DNA from: an uncultured Pelagibacteraceae bacterium
GTDB lineage: Bacteria; Pseudomonadota; Alphaproteobacteria; Pelagibacterales; Pelagibacteraceae
DNA length: 64,000 bases
Assembly (NCBI GenBank): GCA_902595285.1
Contig: CACJPL010000003.1
Coordinates: forward strand, 1 to 64,000
Direction of reading: 5' to 3'
Shown here: positions 29,142-39,355 of the stretch, one piece after another
How positions within the stretch are numbered: position 1 is the stretch's first letter
Layout: each line of letters starts with the position of its first letter
Translations under genes and position numbers: made by a program
The notes under the pieces: generated by a model
What the model was told of the DNA's origin: nothing
Seen by the model: only the letters and a program-made list of their open reading frames with translations
Database searches by the model: none

Positions 29142-29753
29142 TTGATGGAATACCTAGTATTAGGTTTCTTTACTGGTCTTAGTTTAATCTTAGCAATAGG
29201 TGCTCAAAACATCTTTGTAATAGAGCAGGGTTTAAAAAAACAGCATGTCTTTTTAGTTTGTTTTGTTTGCTCAATTTCAGATTTAATTTTAATATTTTTA
29301 GGTATTTTCCTTTTTCATTATTTTATCCAATATTTTAACAATACAATTGAATTAATATTTAATATTCTTTTAGTAATTTTTTTAATTCATTTTATTTATT
29401 CAAAAATTAAATTATTAAACTCAAAGGTTAATTTTAATAATCAGGCCCAAGATTATACAAAGTTTAATATATTTTTAAAAACTCTTGGTTTTACATATTT
29501 AAATCCTCATGTTTATTCTGATACAGTATTTTTCTTAGGTAATTTTTCGAAAAATTTTGTTTTATACCAAAAAATCTTATTTGGTGCAGGGGCTTCTATT
29601 GCATCTTTTACTTTCTTTTTTATTATAGGGTATTTATCAAAAAATTTATCTAAATATGCTAAAAGTGAAAAAGTTTGGAAAGTGATAAATATATTTATAG
29701 TAAGTTTTATGGCTATTTTAACATTGTTTATTATTTCAGAAATGATTAGATAA
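29142..29753 (+). CDS. LysE/ArgO family amino-acid exporter
   Basis: GFFTGLSLILAIGAQNIFVIEQGLKKQH; NPHVYSDTVFFLG. Confidence 0.85.
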   Translation: MMEYLVLGFFTGLSLILAIGAQNIFVIEQGLKKQHVFLVCFVCSISDLILIFLGIFLFHYFIQYFNNTIELIFNILLVIFLIHFIYSKIKLLNSKVNFNNQAQDYTKFNIFLKTLGFTYLNPHVYSDTVFFLGNFSKNFVLYQKILFGAGASIASFTFFFIIGYLSKNLSKYAKSEKVWKVINIFIVSFMAILTLFIISEMIR

Positions 29754-29756
29754 GTT

Positions 29757-30824
29757 ATGGCAAATATAAAGTTTAGCAGTGTACACAAATCATTTGGTTC
29801 TAATAAGATAATTAACAATTTTAATCTTCTAGGTAAAGAGGATGAGTTTCTTGTATTAGTTGGACCATCAGGATGTGGAAAATCAACTCTTCTAAGAATG
29901 ATTGCAGGATTAGAAAAAATAGATGAAGGTGAAATATTTATTAATGATCAAAAAATTAATGAACTTCATCCTTCAAAACGTCAGACTGCGATGGTTTTTC
30001 AATCTTATGCTCTTTATCCGCATATGAATGTATATGAAAATATGTCTTTTGGTTTAAAAATTGAAAAAAGACCTAAAGAAGAAATTAATACAAAAGTTAT
30101 GCAAGCTGCTAAAATTTTAAAAATTGAGGAACTATTAGAGAGAAAACCAAAACAATTATCTGGAGGTCAAAGACAACGTGTTGCTATCGGAAGAGCCATT
30201 ACAAGAAATCCAAAAATATTTTTATTTGACGAACCTTTGTCTAACCTTGATGCAGCATTGAGAGCAGAAATGAGAGTTGAAATATCTAAATTACATAATC
30301 AAATCAAAACAAATATGATTTACGTAACTCATGACCAAGTAGAAGCCATGACCTTGGCAGATCGAATAGTTATTTTAAATCAAGGAAATATTGAACAAGT
30401 TGGTACTCCGGAAGAAATATACAATGATCCTGCAAATACTTTTGTTGCTCAATTTATTGGAACACCAAAAATGAATATTTTAGACGTGAAAGAGGAAGAT
30501 GTTGTTTCAGAAAATACAATTAAATTTTTAGATAATGATATCAAGTTTGATAAATTGAAATTAAATAAAACTAAACATTTTGTGGGTATTAGGCCCGAGC
30601 ATTTAAAAGTAAATCAAAACACTCAATTTACTTTCAATCCTCAAATAGAATTAATAGAAAACCTTGGTAATGAAAAAATTGTGTACATGAAAAAAGACGA
30701 ACATCAATTAAGTGCAAAAATCCCAAGCAATGTCGAAATAGGAAATTCTATAGGTTTTGATATAAATGATATTTTTATTTTTGATGAAAATGGGAAAAGG
30801 ATGAAATCATTACACAACTTATAA
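29757..30824 (+). CDS. Carbohydrate ABC transporter ATP-binding protein (UgpC/MalK type)
   Basis: GPSGCGKSTLLRMIAGLE, LSGGQRQRVAIGRAI, LFDEPLSNLDAALR. Confidence 0.92.
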   Translation: MANIKFSSVHKSFGSNKIINNFNLLGKEDEFLVLVGPSGCGKSTLLRMIAGLEKIDEGEIFINDQKINELHPSKRQTAMVFQSYALYPHMNVYENMSFGLKIEKRPKEEINTKVMQAAKILKIEELLERKPKQLSGGQRQRVAIGRAITRNPKIFLFDEPLSNLDAALRAEMRVEISKLHNQIKTNMIYVTHDQVEAMTLADRIVILNQGNIEQVGTPEEIYNDPANTFVAQFIGTPKMNILDVKEEDVVSENTIKFLDNDIKFDKLKLNKTKHFVGIRPEHLKVNQNTQFTFNPQIELIENLGNEKIVYMKKDEHQLSAKIPSNVEIGNSIGFDINDIFIFDENGKRMKSLHNL

Positions 30825-30955
30825 TTGACTAATTTCAATTTTTTCCCATTTTTTGAATAATCACTATGTATCAATCACATACCTGATATGTGTCAGTCTT
30901 ATCTTTGCTAAATAGAATCATTTTAATATAGTTTTAAATATAAATAGGAGGGGAA

Positions 30956-32287
30956 ATGAAAAATATAATAAAAATGTTTTGCGTAATTTCGTTTTTTATT
31001 TCGAATATTGTTTACGCAGACATAAAGTTTTGGACTACAGAAGTTCAGCCTGCCCGAATGGCTAAGCAAGAGGAAATGGCAAAAGCTTTTGAAGCTAAAA
31101 CAGGTATTAAAGTAGATGTGATCCCAGTAGAAGAAAAAGATTTGGGAACTAGAGCTACAGCTGCAGCGGCAGCAGGTGACTTACCAGATGTGATCTATCA
31201 TACTTTACAATATGTATTACCATGGGCAGAAGCAGGAATATTAGATGTGGATGCTAACAACGCTGTTGTTAAAGAATTAGGTAAAGATACATTTGCGCCA
31301 GGTGCACTTAACATGGCAAAAAAAGGTTCAAAAATTGCAGCCGTTCCCGTTGACGGATGGACACAAATGGTTGTTTACAGAAAAGATCTTTTTGAAAATG
31401 CAGATTTAGCACCACCAACAAGCTATGCAAACATTGTAGCTGCTGTTGAGAAGCTATCAAAACAAAACGGAATGTTCGGTTTTGTTGCTGCAACTAAAAC
31501 TGATGAAAATTTCATGAGTCAGGTTTTAGAGCACGTTCTTTTAGCAAATGGGGTTAATATTGTTAAAAAGGGTGGTATCAAGAAACAAGGTAAAAAACTA
31601 AAAGAAGCATTAGAGTTTTATAAAGTAATAGCTAAAGCAAGTCCTCCAGGTGAATTGTACTGGAAACAATCTAGAGCACTTTACTTTGCAGGAAAAACTC
31701 CAATGATTATTTGGTCTCCGTTCATTATGGATGAGCTAGCAGGTTTAAGAGACTCGGCTCCACCAACAATTAACAGCGATCCAACATCACCTGAGCTAGC
31801 TTCTAAAACTGGTTTCATTACGAATTTTAGTGGACCTAGTAATAAGAAAGGTGCTGCATGGGCAGATGTTAGATATTTTGGTATAACAGCTGATGCTGAT
31901 ACAGATGAAGCTAAACAATTTATCATGTACTCAATGGAAGAAGGTTATACAAGCACATTATCGATAGCTCCAGAAGGTAAATTTCCAGTAAGAAGAGGAA
32001 ATTCAAGTGACCCTGAAGCTTTCACAAAAGCTTGGAGTAAACTACCTGTTGGAGTTGATAGAAAGGCTCCTTTGTCAGATCTATACGATCCAGATGTTAT
32101 TAATAACATTGTAGCTGGTTTAGACACTGCAAATAGATGGGGTGTAAAAGAGGGCGAACTATCAAGAGCATCAAAAGTCATTAATTCTCAATTTATAAAC
32201 AGAATCACTAGACTTTATATCGATGATCAAATTGATGTTGATGAGGCTGTTAAGATGATTAACGACTCATTAGCAAAATTTAAATAA
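30956..32287 (+). CDS. Carbohydrate ABC transporter substrate-binding protein
   Basis: Signal peptide; WTTEVQPARMAKQEEMAKAFEAKTGIKVDVIPV. Confidence 0.88.
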   Translation: MKNIIKMFCVISFFISNIVYADIKFWTTEVQPARMAKQEEMAKAFEAKTGIKVDVIPVEEKDLGTRATAAAAAGDLPDVIYHTLQYVLPWAEAGILDVDANNAVVKELGKDTFAPGALNMAKKGSKIAAVPVDGWTQMVVYRKDLFENADLAPPTSYANIVAAVEKLSKQNGMFGFVAATKTDENFMSQVLEHVLLANGVNIVKKGGIKKQGKKLKEALEFYKVIAKASPPGELYWKQSRALYFAGKTPMIIWSPFIMDELAGLRDSAPPTINSDPTSPELASKTGFITNFSGPSNKKGAAWADVRYFGITADADTDEAKQFIMYSMEEGYTSTLSIAPEGKFPVRRGNSSDPEAFTKAWSKLPVGVDRKAPLSDLYDPDVINNIVAGLDTANRWGVKEGELSRASKVINSQFINRITRLYIDDQIDVDEAVKMINDSLAKFK

Positions 32288-32299
32288 TTAAAATATAAT

Positions 32300-32334
32300 A
32301 AAAAAGCGGATAATATTAATTATCCGCTTTTTTT
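32300..32334 (+). terminator. Intrinsic terminator between SBP and permease genes, abutting the permease ATG
   Basis: AAAAAAGCGGATAAT-ATTA-ATTATCCGCTTTTTTT; ATG starts at 32335. Confidence 0.85.
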
Positions 32335-33594
32335 ATGAATGACACTTTAGCAAATACAGAAAAAAAAACTGCATACATATTAACTTTACCTGCAGTCTTT
32401 TTAGTTTTTGCAATAATTTTATTTCCAATTTTTGCAAATGTTTGGATCAGTTTTAAAGAAGTTGAATTAAAGGATATTAGAATTCCTGAGCCAAGAGCAA
32501 AAAAAATTGTAAAATCTATTTCTGATGAACCTTCTAAAATAAAAGTATTATATAAGTTAAGAAATAGTTCATTAATTCAAGAAATAAGGGATGTTTCTTT
32601 TAAGGATAGTTATCCAAAAAAATTTGAAATTGAAAATTTAGATCCAAGATGTAAGTATATAAAGTCTTCTTTAAAATGTGAGTTTGGTAACTGGCCAGCC
32701 AAATATAAGGAAAATTTTCAAGTAATTTTTGTAACTACAGATGGATCAAAAATTGATAAAAAAAGCCTAAAATCGATAAAACCAAAACTGGACGGAAAAT
32801 CTGACAATATATTACTTAATACCAGCTTTACCTTAAAAAACTTTAAAAATGTTCTATTTGAAAATGAATTTATAGATTTACTACTTACAACTTTTTATTA
32901 CACATTTTTTGGAACCGTTGGTTCTATAGTATTTGGTATTTTAACTGCTCAAATGGTTAATCAAAAGTTTTATGGAAGAACCTTCATGAGAAGTGTTTTG
33001 CTTTTTCCATATGTTGCTCCAGTAGTTGCTTTAGCTTATACTTGGGAACTTTTACTAGATCCAAATAGTGGAACACTTAATAGTTTGTTATTAAATTATC
33101 AAATTATTGAAACTCCAATAAACTTACTTGGACAAAAATATGTTGAAATTAGCATATTGGGTTTTGATTTTAAATTAAGATTAGCACTTACAACAGTTAT
33201 AATGTTTGAAATTTGGAGATATTTTCCTTTAGCTTTTTTATTTATTCTTGCAAGACTTCAAGCTATTCCAAAAGAATTATATGAGGCTGCTGATGTTGAT
33301 GGCGCAAGTCCTTTTCAAAAATTTTTTAAAATTACACTTCCACAAATTACTGCAGTAATTTCAATTCTTTTTATGATTAGATTTATATGGAATTTTAATA
33401 AATTTGAGGATGTTTTTTTATTAACGGGGGGTGCATCTGGAACAAGAACTTTACCAATAAATGTTTATCAGCAAGGTTTCGCAATATCAGATATTGGAAT
33501 GGGCTCAGCTGTATCAATAGTAATTGTTGTGTTGCTTTTAATGTTTATGTTTTTTTATTTCAGACTTTTAGGAAAGAGGGTAGATGAAAACTAA
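32335..33594 (+). CDS. Sugar ABC transporter permease (MalF-like) with extra-cytoplasmic insert
   Basis: EAADVDGASPFQKFFKITLPQI (EAA loop); about 120-aa hydrophilic insert after TM1. Confidence 0.88.
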   Translation: MNDTLANTEKKTAYILTLPAVFLVFAIILFPIFANVWISFKEVELKDIRIPEPRAKKIVKSISDEPSKIKVLYKLRNSSLIQEIRDVSFKDSYPKKFEIENLDPRCKYIKSSLKCEFGNWPAKYKENFQVIFVTTDGSKIDKKSLKSIKPKLDGKSDNILLNTSFTLKNFKNVLFENEFIDLLLTTFYYTFFGTVGSIVFGILTAQMVNQKFYGRTFMRSVLLFPYVAPVVALAYTWELLLDPNSGTLNSLLLNYQIIETPINLLGQKYVEISILGFDFKLRLALTTVIMFEIWRYFPLAFLFILARLQAIPKELYEAADVDGASPFQKFFKITLPQITAVISILFMIRFIWNFNKFEDVFLLTGGASGTRTLPINVYQQGFAISDIGMGSAVSIVIVVLLLMFMFFYFRLLGKRVDEN

Positions 33595-34777
33595 AAACAC
33601 AATTATATATTCATTAATTTCTACCTTTTTCCTGATTTTTTTAATATCAATTTGGAAAATATTAGCAACTTTGCAAGGTTTAAGTATTAAAAGCTTCAAC
33701 ATAGAAATACTTTTCATTTTTGGTTTCTTAATATCAATAGCCCATCTAGCTATAGGCAATAGAATTAAATCAATTTATAAATCAATAATTTTTTCAACTA
33801 TATTTGTTTTTTGTGATGGTTTCTTAATTCAAAAATTACCTATTTGGTACAATATAGGGACATTTTTAATTTTATATTTTTTCACTACTAAGATTGGTAA
33901 ATATAGTCTTGTAGGCCTAAAAGAAGAGCACTCTACACAAGTAATATTATTTGACTTCTTAACTTTATTTGGAATTTTATTTTTCTCTTTTGTAATATTA
34001 TTTCCATTTTACATGATGTTTGTTACAAGTTTTAAAACACAAATAGCTTTGTTAGTAAATCCTTTAGACTTTAGTATTAACTTTACTCAAGATTTAAAAG
34101 ATTTATTTAAATCTTATTTTGTGATTTTTAAATCCTATAAATTTGGTAAATATATTTTAACAAGCACAATTGTTTCTGTTGGCACTGTTATAATAACCCT
34201 TCTTTTTGCAATTCCTGCAGCATATGCAGTTGCGAGATTAAATTTTTTTGGAAAAACATTTTTATCAACATCGATACTTATAATTTATATGTTTCCTGCG
34301 ATAGTACTTGTGATACCACTTTATACAATTTTTAGTCAATTAGGTCTCCGAAATTCAATTGAGGGTCTATTAATAGTTTATACTGCTACAACACTTCCAG
34401 TCGCAATTTATATGCTGCAAGGTTATTTCAAAAGCATACCTAAAGAATTAGAGGAAGCAGCGATATTAGATAAATTAAGTTGGTTTGGAATTATTACAAA
34501 AATTATAATTCCTCTAAGTATTCCAGCCATTTCTTCTGTAGCATTATATGTATTTATGATTGCCTGGAATGAGTTTTTGTTTTCTTTAATGTTTTTGGAT
34601 AATCCAAATTCATTTACATTATCAAGGGCAATTCAATATCTAAGTGGTGATGCCGAAACTCCAAGGCAATATTTAATGGCAGGATCAGTTGTAGTGACAT
34701 TGCCTGTATTGTTTATATTTGTTTATTTTGAAAAATATTTAGTTAGTGGTTTAACAGCAGGGAGTGTAAAAGGTTAA
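33584..34777 (+). CDS. Sugar ABC transporter permease (MalG-like)
   Basis: EEAAILDKLSWFGIITKIIIPLSIPAI; AGSVKG C-terminus. Confidence 0.88.
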   Translation: MKTKNTIIYSLISTFFLIFLISIWKILATLQGLSIKSFNIEILFIFGFLISIAHLAIGNRIKSIYKSIIFSTIFVFCDGFLIQKLPIWYNIGTFLILYFFTTKIGKYSLVGLKEEHSTQVILFDFLTLFGILFFSFVILFPFYMMFVTSFKTQIALLVNPLDFSINFTQDLKDLFKSYFVIFKSYKFGKYILTSTIVSVGTVIITLLFAIPAAYAVARLNFFGKTFLSTSILIIYMFPAIVLVIPLYTIFSQLGLRNSIEGLLIVYTATTLPVAIYMLQGYFKSIPKELEEAAILDKLSWFGIITKIIIPLSIPAISSVALYVFMIAWNEFLFSLMFLDNPNSFTLSRAIQYLSGDAETPRQYLMAGSVVVTLPVLFIFVYFEKYLVSGLTAGSVKG

Positions 34778-36039
34778 TGAAAGTTTCAATTAATAGAGCA
34801 AAAAAAACTTTACTTGGTAATAGAAGAAGGGGTTATACTTTACCAACTAACAACAAACTTTATCCTGCTCAGTGGAATTGGGACTCTGGCTTTATAGCTT
34901 TAGGATATTCTTATTTTAATTTAAACTTTGCATTAAAAGAAATAAATACATTGTTAGATGGACAATGGAAGGATGGAATGGTCCCTCATATTTTATTTCA
35001 TAATACAAAAACAAATTATTACCCAAATTATACAGCATGGAATTGTGGTAATAAAATCCACTCATCTGGAATAACTCAACCACCAATATTAGCTACAATT
35101 TTAAAAGAAATTTTAAATAAAAATAAAATTAATAAAACTCAACTTTTAAACATAAAAAAAATAATTAAAAAAATTAAAAAATTTCATGAATGGTTTATTC
35201 AATTCAGAGATCCAAAAAAAACTGGTTTAGTATCTATTTTACATCCTTGGGAAAGTGGATACGATAATTCTCCTATATGGGATGAACCTATGAATAAAGT
35301 AAAAATTGAGAAAAATATAAAATACAAAAGAGCTGATAACAAGGTCGTAAATCCAGATTTTAGACCACTTAATATAGATTACGATAGGTATGTTACGATA
35401 AAAAATAATTTAAGAAAAATAAAATATAATCCAAAAAAAGTTTATAAATCCTCTTTTTTTAATGTTGTAGATGTGGGTTTTAATTCTATATTTCTAAAAG
35501 CAAATAAAGATCTTGTTTATTTATTAGATACCTTTAGTTTTAACAAAACTAAAATAGATAATTACATAAAACTTACAGAAAAAAATTTTCTTAAATTATA
35601 TGATAAAAAAAGAAAAACTTTTTTTTCAAAAGATTTAAAAAATAATAAAAAAATTTACATTCCATCAATAACTAATTATTTTGTATTATTTGCTGATTTA
35701 AATAATGACAAAATTAACAAAAAACTAATTCAAAATCTAAAAAAACATAATTCAAATGAAAAATATTTTTTTTCATCAATTAAACCAAATCATAAAAGTT
35801 TTGAAGAGAAAAGATACTGGAGAGGTCCTGTGTGGATTAATTGCAATTGGTTTATTTATAAAGGACTAAAAAACAAAGATAAGTTATTTTCTGATAAAAT
35901 AAAAAATAAAACTATACAAATATTAGAAAAAAAAGGTTTTTTTGAATATTTCAGTTGTAAGAATGGTCAACCTATGGGAGCAAAAAACTTTTCTTGGTCA
36001 GCAGCTCTTTATTTAGATTTAAAATTAAGTAATTACTAA
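34777..36039 (+). CDS. GH63/MGH1-type glycoside hydrolase-like protein
   Basis: YPAQWNWDSGFIALGYSY, DGMVPHILFH, HPWESGYDNSPIWDEP, YWRGPVWINCNWF (alpha/alpha barrel clan). Confidence 0.8.
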   Translation: MKVSINRAKKTLLGNRRRGYTLPTNNKLYPAQWNWDSGFIALGYSYFNLNFALKEINTLLDGQWKDGMVPHILFHNTKTNYYPNYTAWNCGNKIHSSGITQPPILATILKEILNKNKINKTQLLNIKKIIKKIKKFHEWFIQFRDPKKTGLVSILHPWESGYDNSPIWDEPMNKVKIEKNIKYKRADNKVVNPDFRPLNIDYDRYVTIKNNLRKIKYNPKKVYKSSFFNVVDVGFNSIFLKANKDLVYLLDTFSFNKTKIDNYIKLTEKNFLKLYDKKRKTFFSKDLKNNKKIYIPSITNYFVLFADLNNDKINKKLIQNLKKHNSNEKYFFSSIKPNHKSFEEKRYWRGPVWINCNWFIYKGLKNKDKLFSDKIKNKTIQILEKKGFFEYFSCKNGQPMGAKNFSWSAALYLDLKLSNY

Positions 36040-37322
36040 TTAGAAAAACCGTATTTTCTTAATCTTACATCGCCTGTTCTTGCATGTGCTTCCATTCCTT
36101 CGTATCTAGAAATTCTTGCACAAGCAGCACCAACTTCTTTTGTAGCTGCCTTACTCATTCGTTGGAAACTTAATGTTTTAATAAATTTCCCTACAAATAA
36201 ACCACCCGTGTATCTACCAGCGCCTTTTGTTGGTAAAATGTGGTTTGTTCCTGAACATTTATCACCGTAAGCAACTGTTGTTTCTTCACCAATGAATAAA
36301 GATCCATAATTTTTTAATCTGTCGTGATACCATTGTAAATTTTTAGTTTGAACTTCCAAATGTTCTGGAGCGTATTCATCACTTACTTTAGCAATCTCTT
36401 CATCCGTATCACAAAGAATTACTTCACCATAATCTCTCCATGCAGCACCTGAATTTTCTCTTGGAAGATCTGGTAAATCTGCAATTAATTCTGGAACCCT
36501 TTGTATCACATAGTCTGCAACTTTTTTACTTTTAGTAAATAACCATGCAGGTGAATTGTAACCATGTTCTGCTTGTCCAACTAAATCATATGCAACCATT
36601 TCAGGATCTGCTGTGTCATCTGCAATTACTGCAATTTCTGTAGGTCCTGCAAATAAATCTATACCAACTTTTCCAAATAAAATTCTTTTTGCTTCAGCAA
36701 CAAATTGGTTACCAGGTCCAACTAAAATATCTGCAGGAGCATTTCCAAATAAACCATTTGTCATTGCTGCTATGGCTTGTACACCACCTAGATTCATTAT
36801 TACATCAGCCCCACATAAGTCAGCGGTATAAACGATAGATGGATGAACTCCAACACCAGGTTTAGGTGAACTACAAACTAAAATATTTTTAACACCAGCA
36901 ACTTTTGCTGTTGTCACACTCATTACAGCTGAAGCTATATGAGCATATCTTCCTGCAGGAACATAACAGCCCGCTGTATTAACAGGAATAAGTTTTTGTC
37001 CAGCAAACAAACCATCAGACAATTCAACTTCAAAGTCTTGGCCATAATTTTTTAGTTGTGCTTCAGCAAATTTTCTTACTCTTTCGTGAGAAAACTGAAT
37101 ATCATCTTTAGTTTTTTGATCTAAATTTTTTTTTATTTCTTCAATTTTTTCTTTTGAAACAATTACATCACCTTCATATTTATCAAACTTTTTTGAAAGC
37201 TCCTTACAACCTTCTTCTTTACTTGTCTCAATATCTTTTAGAATATTTTCTACTATTTCTCTTGTTTTTGTATCGTCAGTTGATGATGTTTTTGGTGATT
37301 TTTTTAAGTATGTAATTGCCAT
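36036..37322 (-). CDS. Histidinol dehydrogenase superfamily, possibly sulfopropanediol dehydrogenase (HpsN)-like
   Basis: GCYVPAGRYAHIASAVMSVTTAKVAGV; VGPGNQFVAEAKRILFGKVGIDLFAGPTEIAVIAD; TYGDKCSGTNHILPT-type motif (VAYGDKCSGTNHILPTKGAGRYTGG). Confidence 0.85.
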   Translation of the reverse strand: MAITYLKKSPKTSSTDDTKTREIVENILKDIETSKEEGCKELSKKFDKYEGDVIVSKEKIEEIKKNLDQKTKDDIQFSHERVRKFAEAQLKNYGQDFEVELSDGLFAGQKLIPVNTAGCYVPAGRYAHIASAVMSVTTAKVAGVKNILVCSSPKPGVGVHPSIVYTADLCGADVIMNLGGVQAIAAMTNGLFGNAPADILVGPGNQFVAEAKRILFGKVGIDLFAGPTEIAVIADDTADPEMVAYDLVGQAEHGYNSPAWLFTKSKKVADYVIQRVPELIADLPDLPRENSGAAWRDYGEVILCDTDEEIAKVSDEYAPEHLEVQTKNLQWYHDRLKNYGSLFIGEETTVAYGDKCSGTNHILPTKGAGRYTGGLFVGKFIKTLSFQRMSKAATKEVGAACARISRYEGMEAHARTGDVRLRKYGFSN

Positions 37323-37382
37323 TATTCTCCTTTAAAATTTCAGTTTATTTAAATGAATTTCTTTTGAAATTCAATGTATCAT

Positions 37383-38294
37383 TTAGTCTAAAGCGACTAC
37401 TGCAGCTGCAATTGAAGCTAAACGTGCTTGAGCTTCATCAGATCTACTAGTTATTACGACTGGCACTTTTCCACCCACTACTACTCCTGCAGCACATGCG
37501 CCATTAAAGTATATAAGCATTTTAACCAAGGCATTACCTGCCTCAACACTTGGCACTAATAATACATCTGCCTCACCTGCAACTGTATTTTTAATTCCTT
37601 TTATTCCAGCAGATTTTTTTGAAATACTATTATCAAATGCCAAAGGTCCAAAAACATCAGCATTTAAATTTTCTTTTTTGGCTAATTTTGTAATCTCTGC
37701 AGCTTCGATGGAACTTGGTACACTTTCTAATACTTCTTCAGTTGCAGATAATACGGATACTTTCGGTCTTTCTATTCCTATTCTATTTGAAAAATTAACG
37801 ACATTTTTAAGAATGTGCATTTTTGTTTTAACATTTGGCAAAACATTTAAAGCTCCATCAGTAATAATTAATGGTTTATCGTCTTTATCAATTGTCATAT
37901 GCCAAATATGACTTAATCTAGTTTTACCTAACAAATTGTATTCACGTTTTAAAACCTCTTTCATGAGAACATCTGTATGAATATGTCCTTTTACAATTAT
38001 TTTAACCTTGTCTTCACTTGCAAGTTTAGCTGCAATTTTAGCTGTATCGTTCTCTACAGGTTCATGAATAAGTTCATATTTAGAGATATCCCATTTAATA
38101 TCTTCAGCACATTTTTGTATTTCAACTTCATGACCAATAAAAATAGGTTCAATTAGATTTTCATTAACTGCATCTTGAACTGATAACATAGGCAAAGGTT
38201 TTCCTGCATTTACAACGGCAACTTTAACACCTTTTTTTTTATGCGCTAAATCCAGAAGATTATTTGGACATGTAATTTCTTTACTTGATAGCAT
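37383..38294 (-). CDS. Phosphate acetyl/butyryltransferase family
   Basis: VKGHIHTDVLMKEVL; ITDGALNVLPN; ADVLLVPSVEAGNALVKMLIYF. Confidence 0.87.
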   Translation of the reverse strand: MLSSKEITCPNNLLDLAHKKKGVKVAVVNAGKPLPMLSVQDAVNENLIEPIFIGHEVEIQKCAEDIKWDISKYELIHEPVENDTAKIAAKLASEDKVKIIVKGHIHTDVLMKEVLKREYNLLGKTRLSHIWHMTIDKDDKPLIITDGALNVLPNVKTKMHILKNVVNFSNRIGIERPKVSVLSATEEVLESVPSSIEAAEITKLAKKENLNADVFGPLAFDNSISKKSAGIKGIKNTVAGEADVLLVPSVEAGNALVKMLIYFNGACAAGVVVGGKVPVVITSRSDEAQARLASIAAAVVALD

Positions 38295-38299
38295 ATAAT

Positions 38300-39355
38300 T
38301 TAATCATTAAGAATTTTTACTTCTTTTTCATTTATACTTAAAAAAACTTCTTCTCCAACCTTATATACATCATTTGTTTCTCCTGAAATAACAAACAGTT
38401 TTCCAGCATCTGAATTTAGTATGTATTGATAACTACTTCCTACAAATGAAGCGTTATTTATATTTGCATGTATTGAGTTCTCTTTTTTATCTCTGTTAAT
38501 TAAAATTCTTTCAGGTCTAAGTGCTACAGAAACATTTTTTTCAAAATACTTGTCACTGTGTACTTTAATTTTCATTTCAGCTATTTTTAAATCATAAGAG
38601 TTTGATTGTTTATTTAATACTTCTGCTTTTACAACATTCGCATCACCAATAAAATTAGCTACAAATTTATTTTGTGGAAAATTATAAAGATCTTTTGGAC
38701 TACCTTCTTGGGCGATGACTGCATTATTCATCACAATAACTTTATCAGAAATAGCTAACGCTTCTTCTTGGTCATGGGTTACATAAATAGTTGTAACTCC
38801 TAATTTTTGTTGAATTTCTCTAATATCTTCTCTTACTTGTCTTCTTAATTTTGCATCTAAGTTAGAAAGAGGTTCATCGAAAAGCAGTACTTTTGGCTCC
38901 AACACAATTGCTCTTGCAACCGCAACCCTTTGCTGCTGTCCACCAGATAGTTCTGATGGCATCCTATTTTCATATCCCTCTAAATTTACCAATTTTAGAG
39001 TTTCTAAAGATTTTTGAATATATTCATCCTTATCTACATTGATCATTTTCAAGCCATATGAAACATTTTCAAGAACACTCATATGTGGAAACAACGCATA
39101 AGATTGAAATACCATTGATACATCTCTGTCAGTTGCAGGCAATAATGTTACGTCTTCATCATCTACTAATATTTTACCACTTGTAGCTCTTTCGAGACCT
39201 GCAATAATTCTTAGTGAAGTAGTTTTTCCACAACCTGATGGACCAAGCAAGGTAGTTAAAGTTCCAGCTTCAAATTTACAGCTAACATTATCTACTGCTG
39301 TAGTTTCGTTAAATTTTTTTGTTATATTTTCAAACTTTACTTCTGCTTTTTTCAT
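38300..39355 (-). CDS. ABC transporter ATP-binding protein (Fe3+/2-aminoethylphosphonate type)
   Basis: GPSGCGKTTSLRIIAGLE, LSGGQQQRVAVARAI, LFDEPLSNLDAKLR. Confidence 0.9.
   Translation of the reverse strand: MKKAEVKFENITKKFNETTAVDNVSCKFEAGTLTTLLGPSGCGKTTSLRIIAGLERATSGKILVDDEDVTLLPATDRDVSMVFQSYALFPHMSVLENVSYGLKMINVDKDEYIQKSLETLKLVNLEGYENRMPSELSGGQQQRVAVARAIVLEPKVLLFDEPLSNLDAKLRRQVREDIREIQQKLGVTTIYVTHDQEEALAISDKVIVMNNAVIAQEGSPKDLYNFPQNKFVANFIGDANVVKAEVLNKQSNSYDLKIAEMKIKVHSDKYFEKNVSVALRPERILINRDKKENSIHANINNASFVGSSYQYILNSDAGKLFVISGETNDVYKVGEEVFLSINEKEVKILND

Noticed and set aside
35100-35180. A/AAT-rich low-complexity stretch inside the GH-like gene
   Set aside because: Explained by a Lys/Asn/Ile-rich protein segment in an AT-rich genome, not a DNA repeat.
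36036-37322. Calling this gene biosynthetic hisD
   Set aside because: No other his genes nearby and its neighbours are Pta and an ABC operon; left as HisD/HpsN superfamily.
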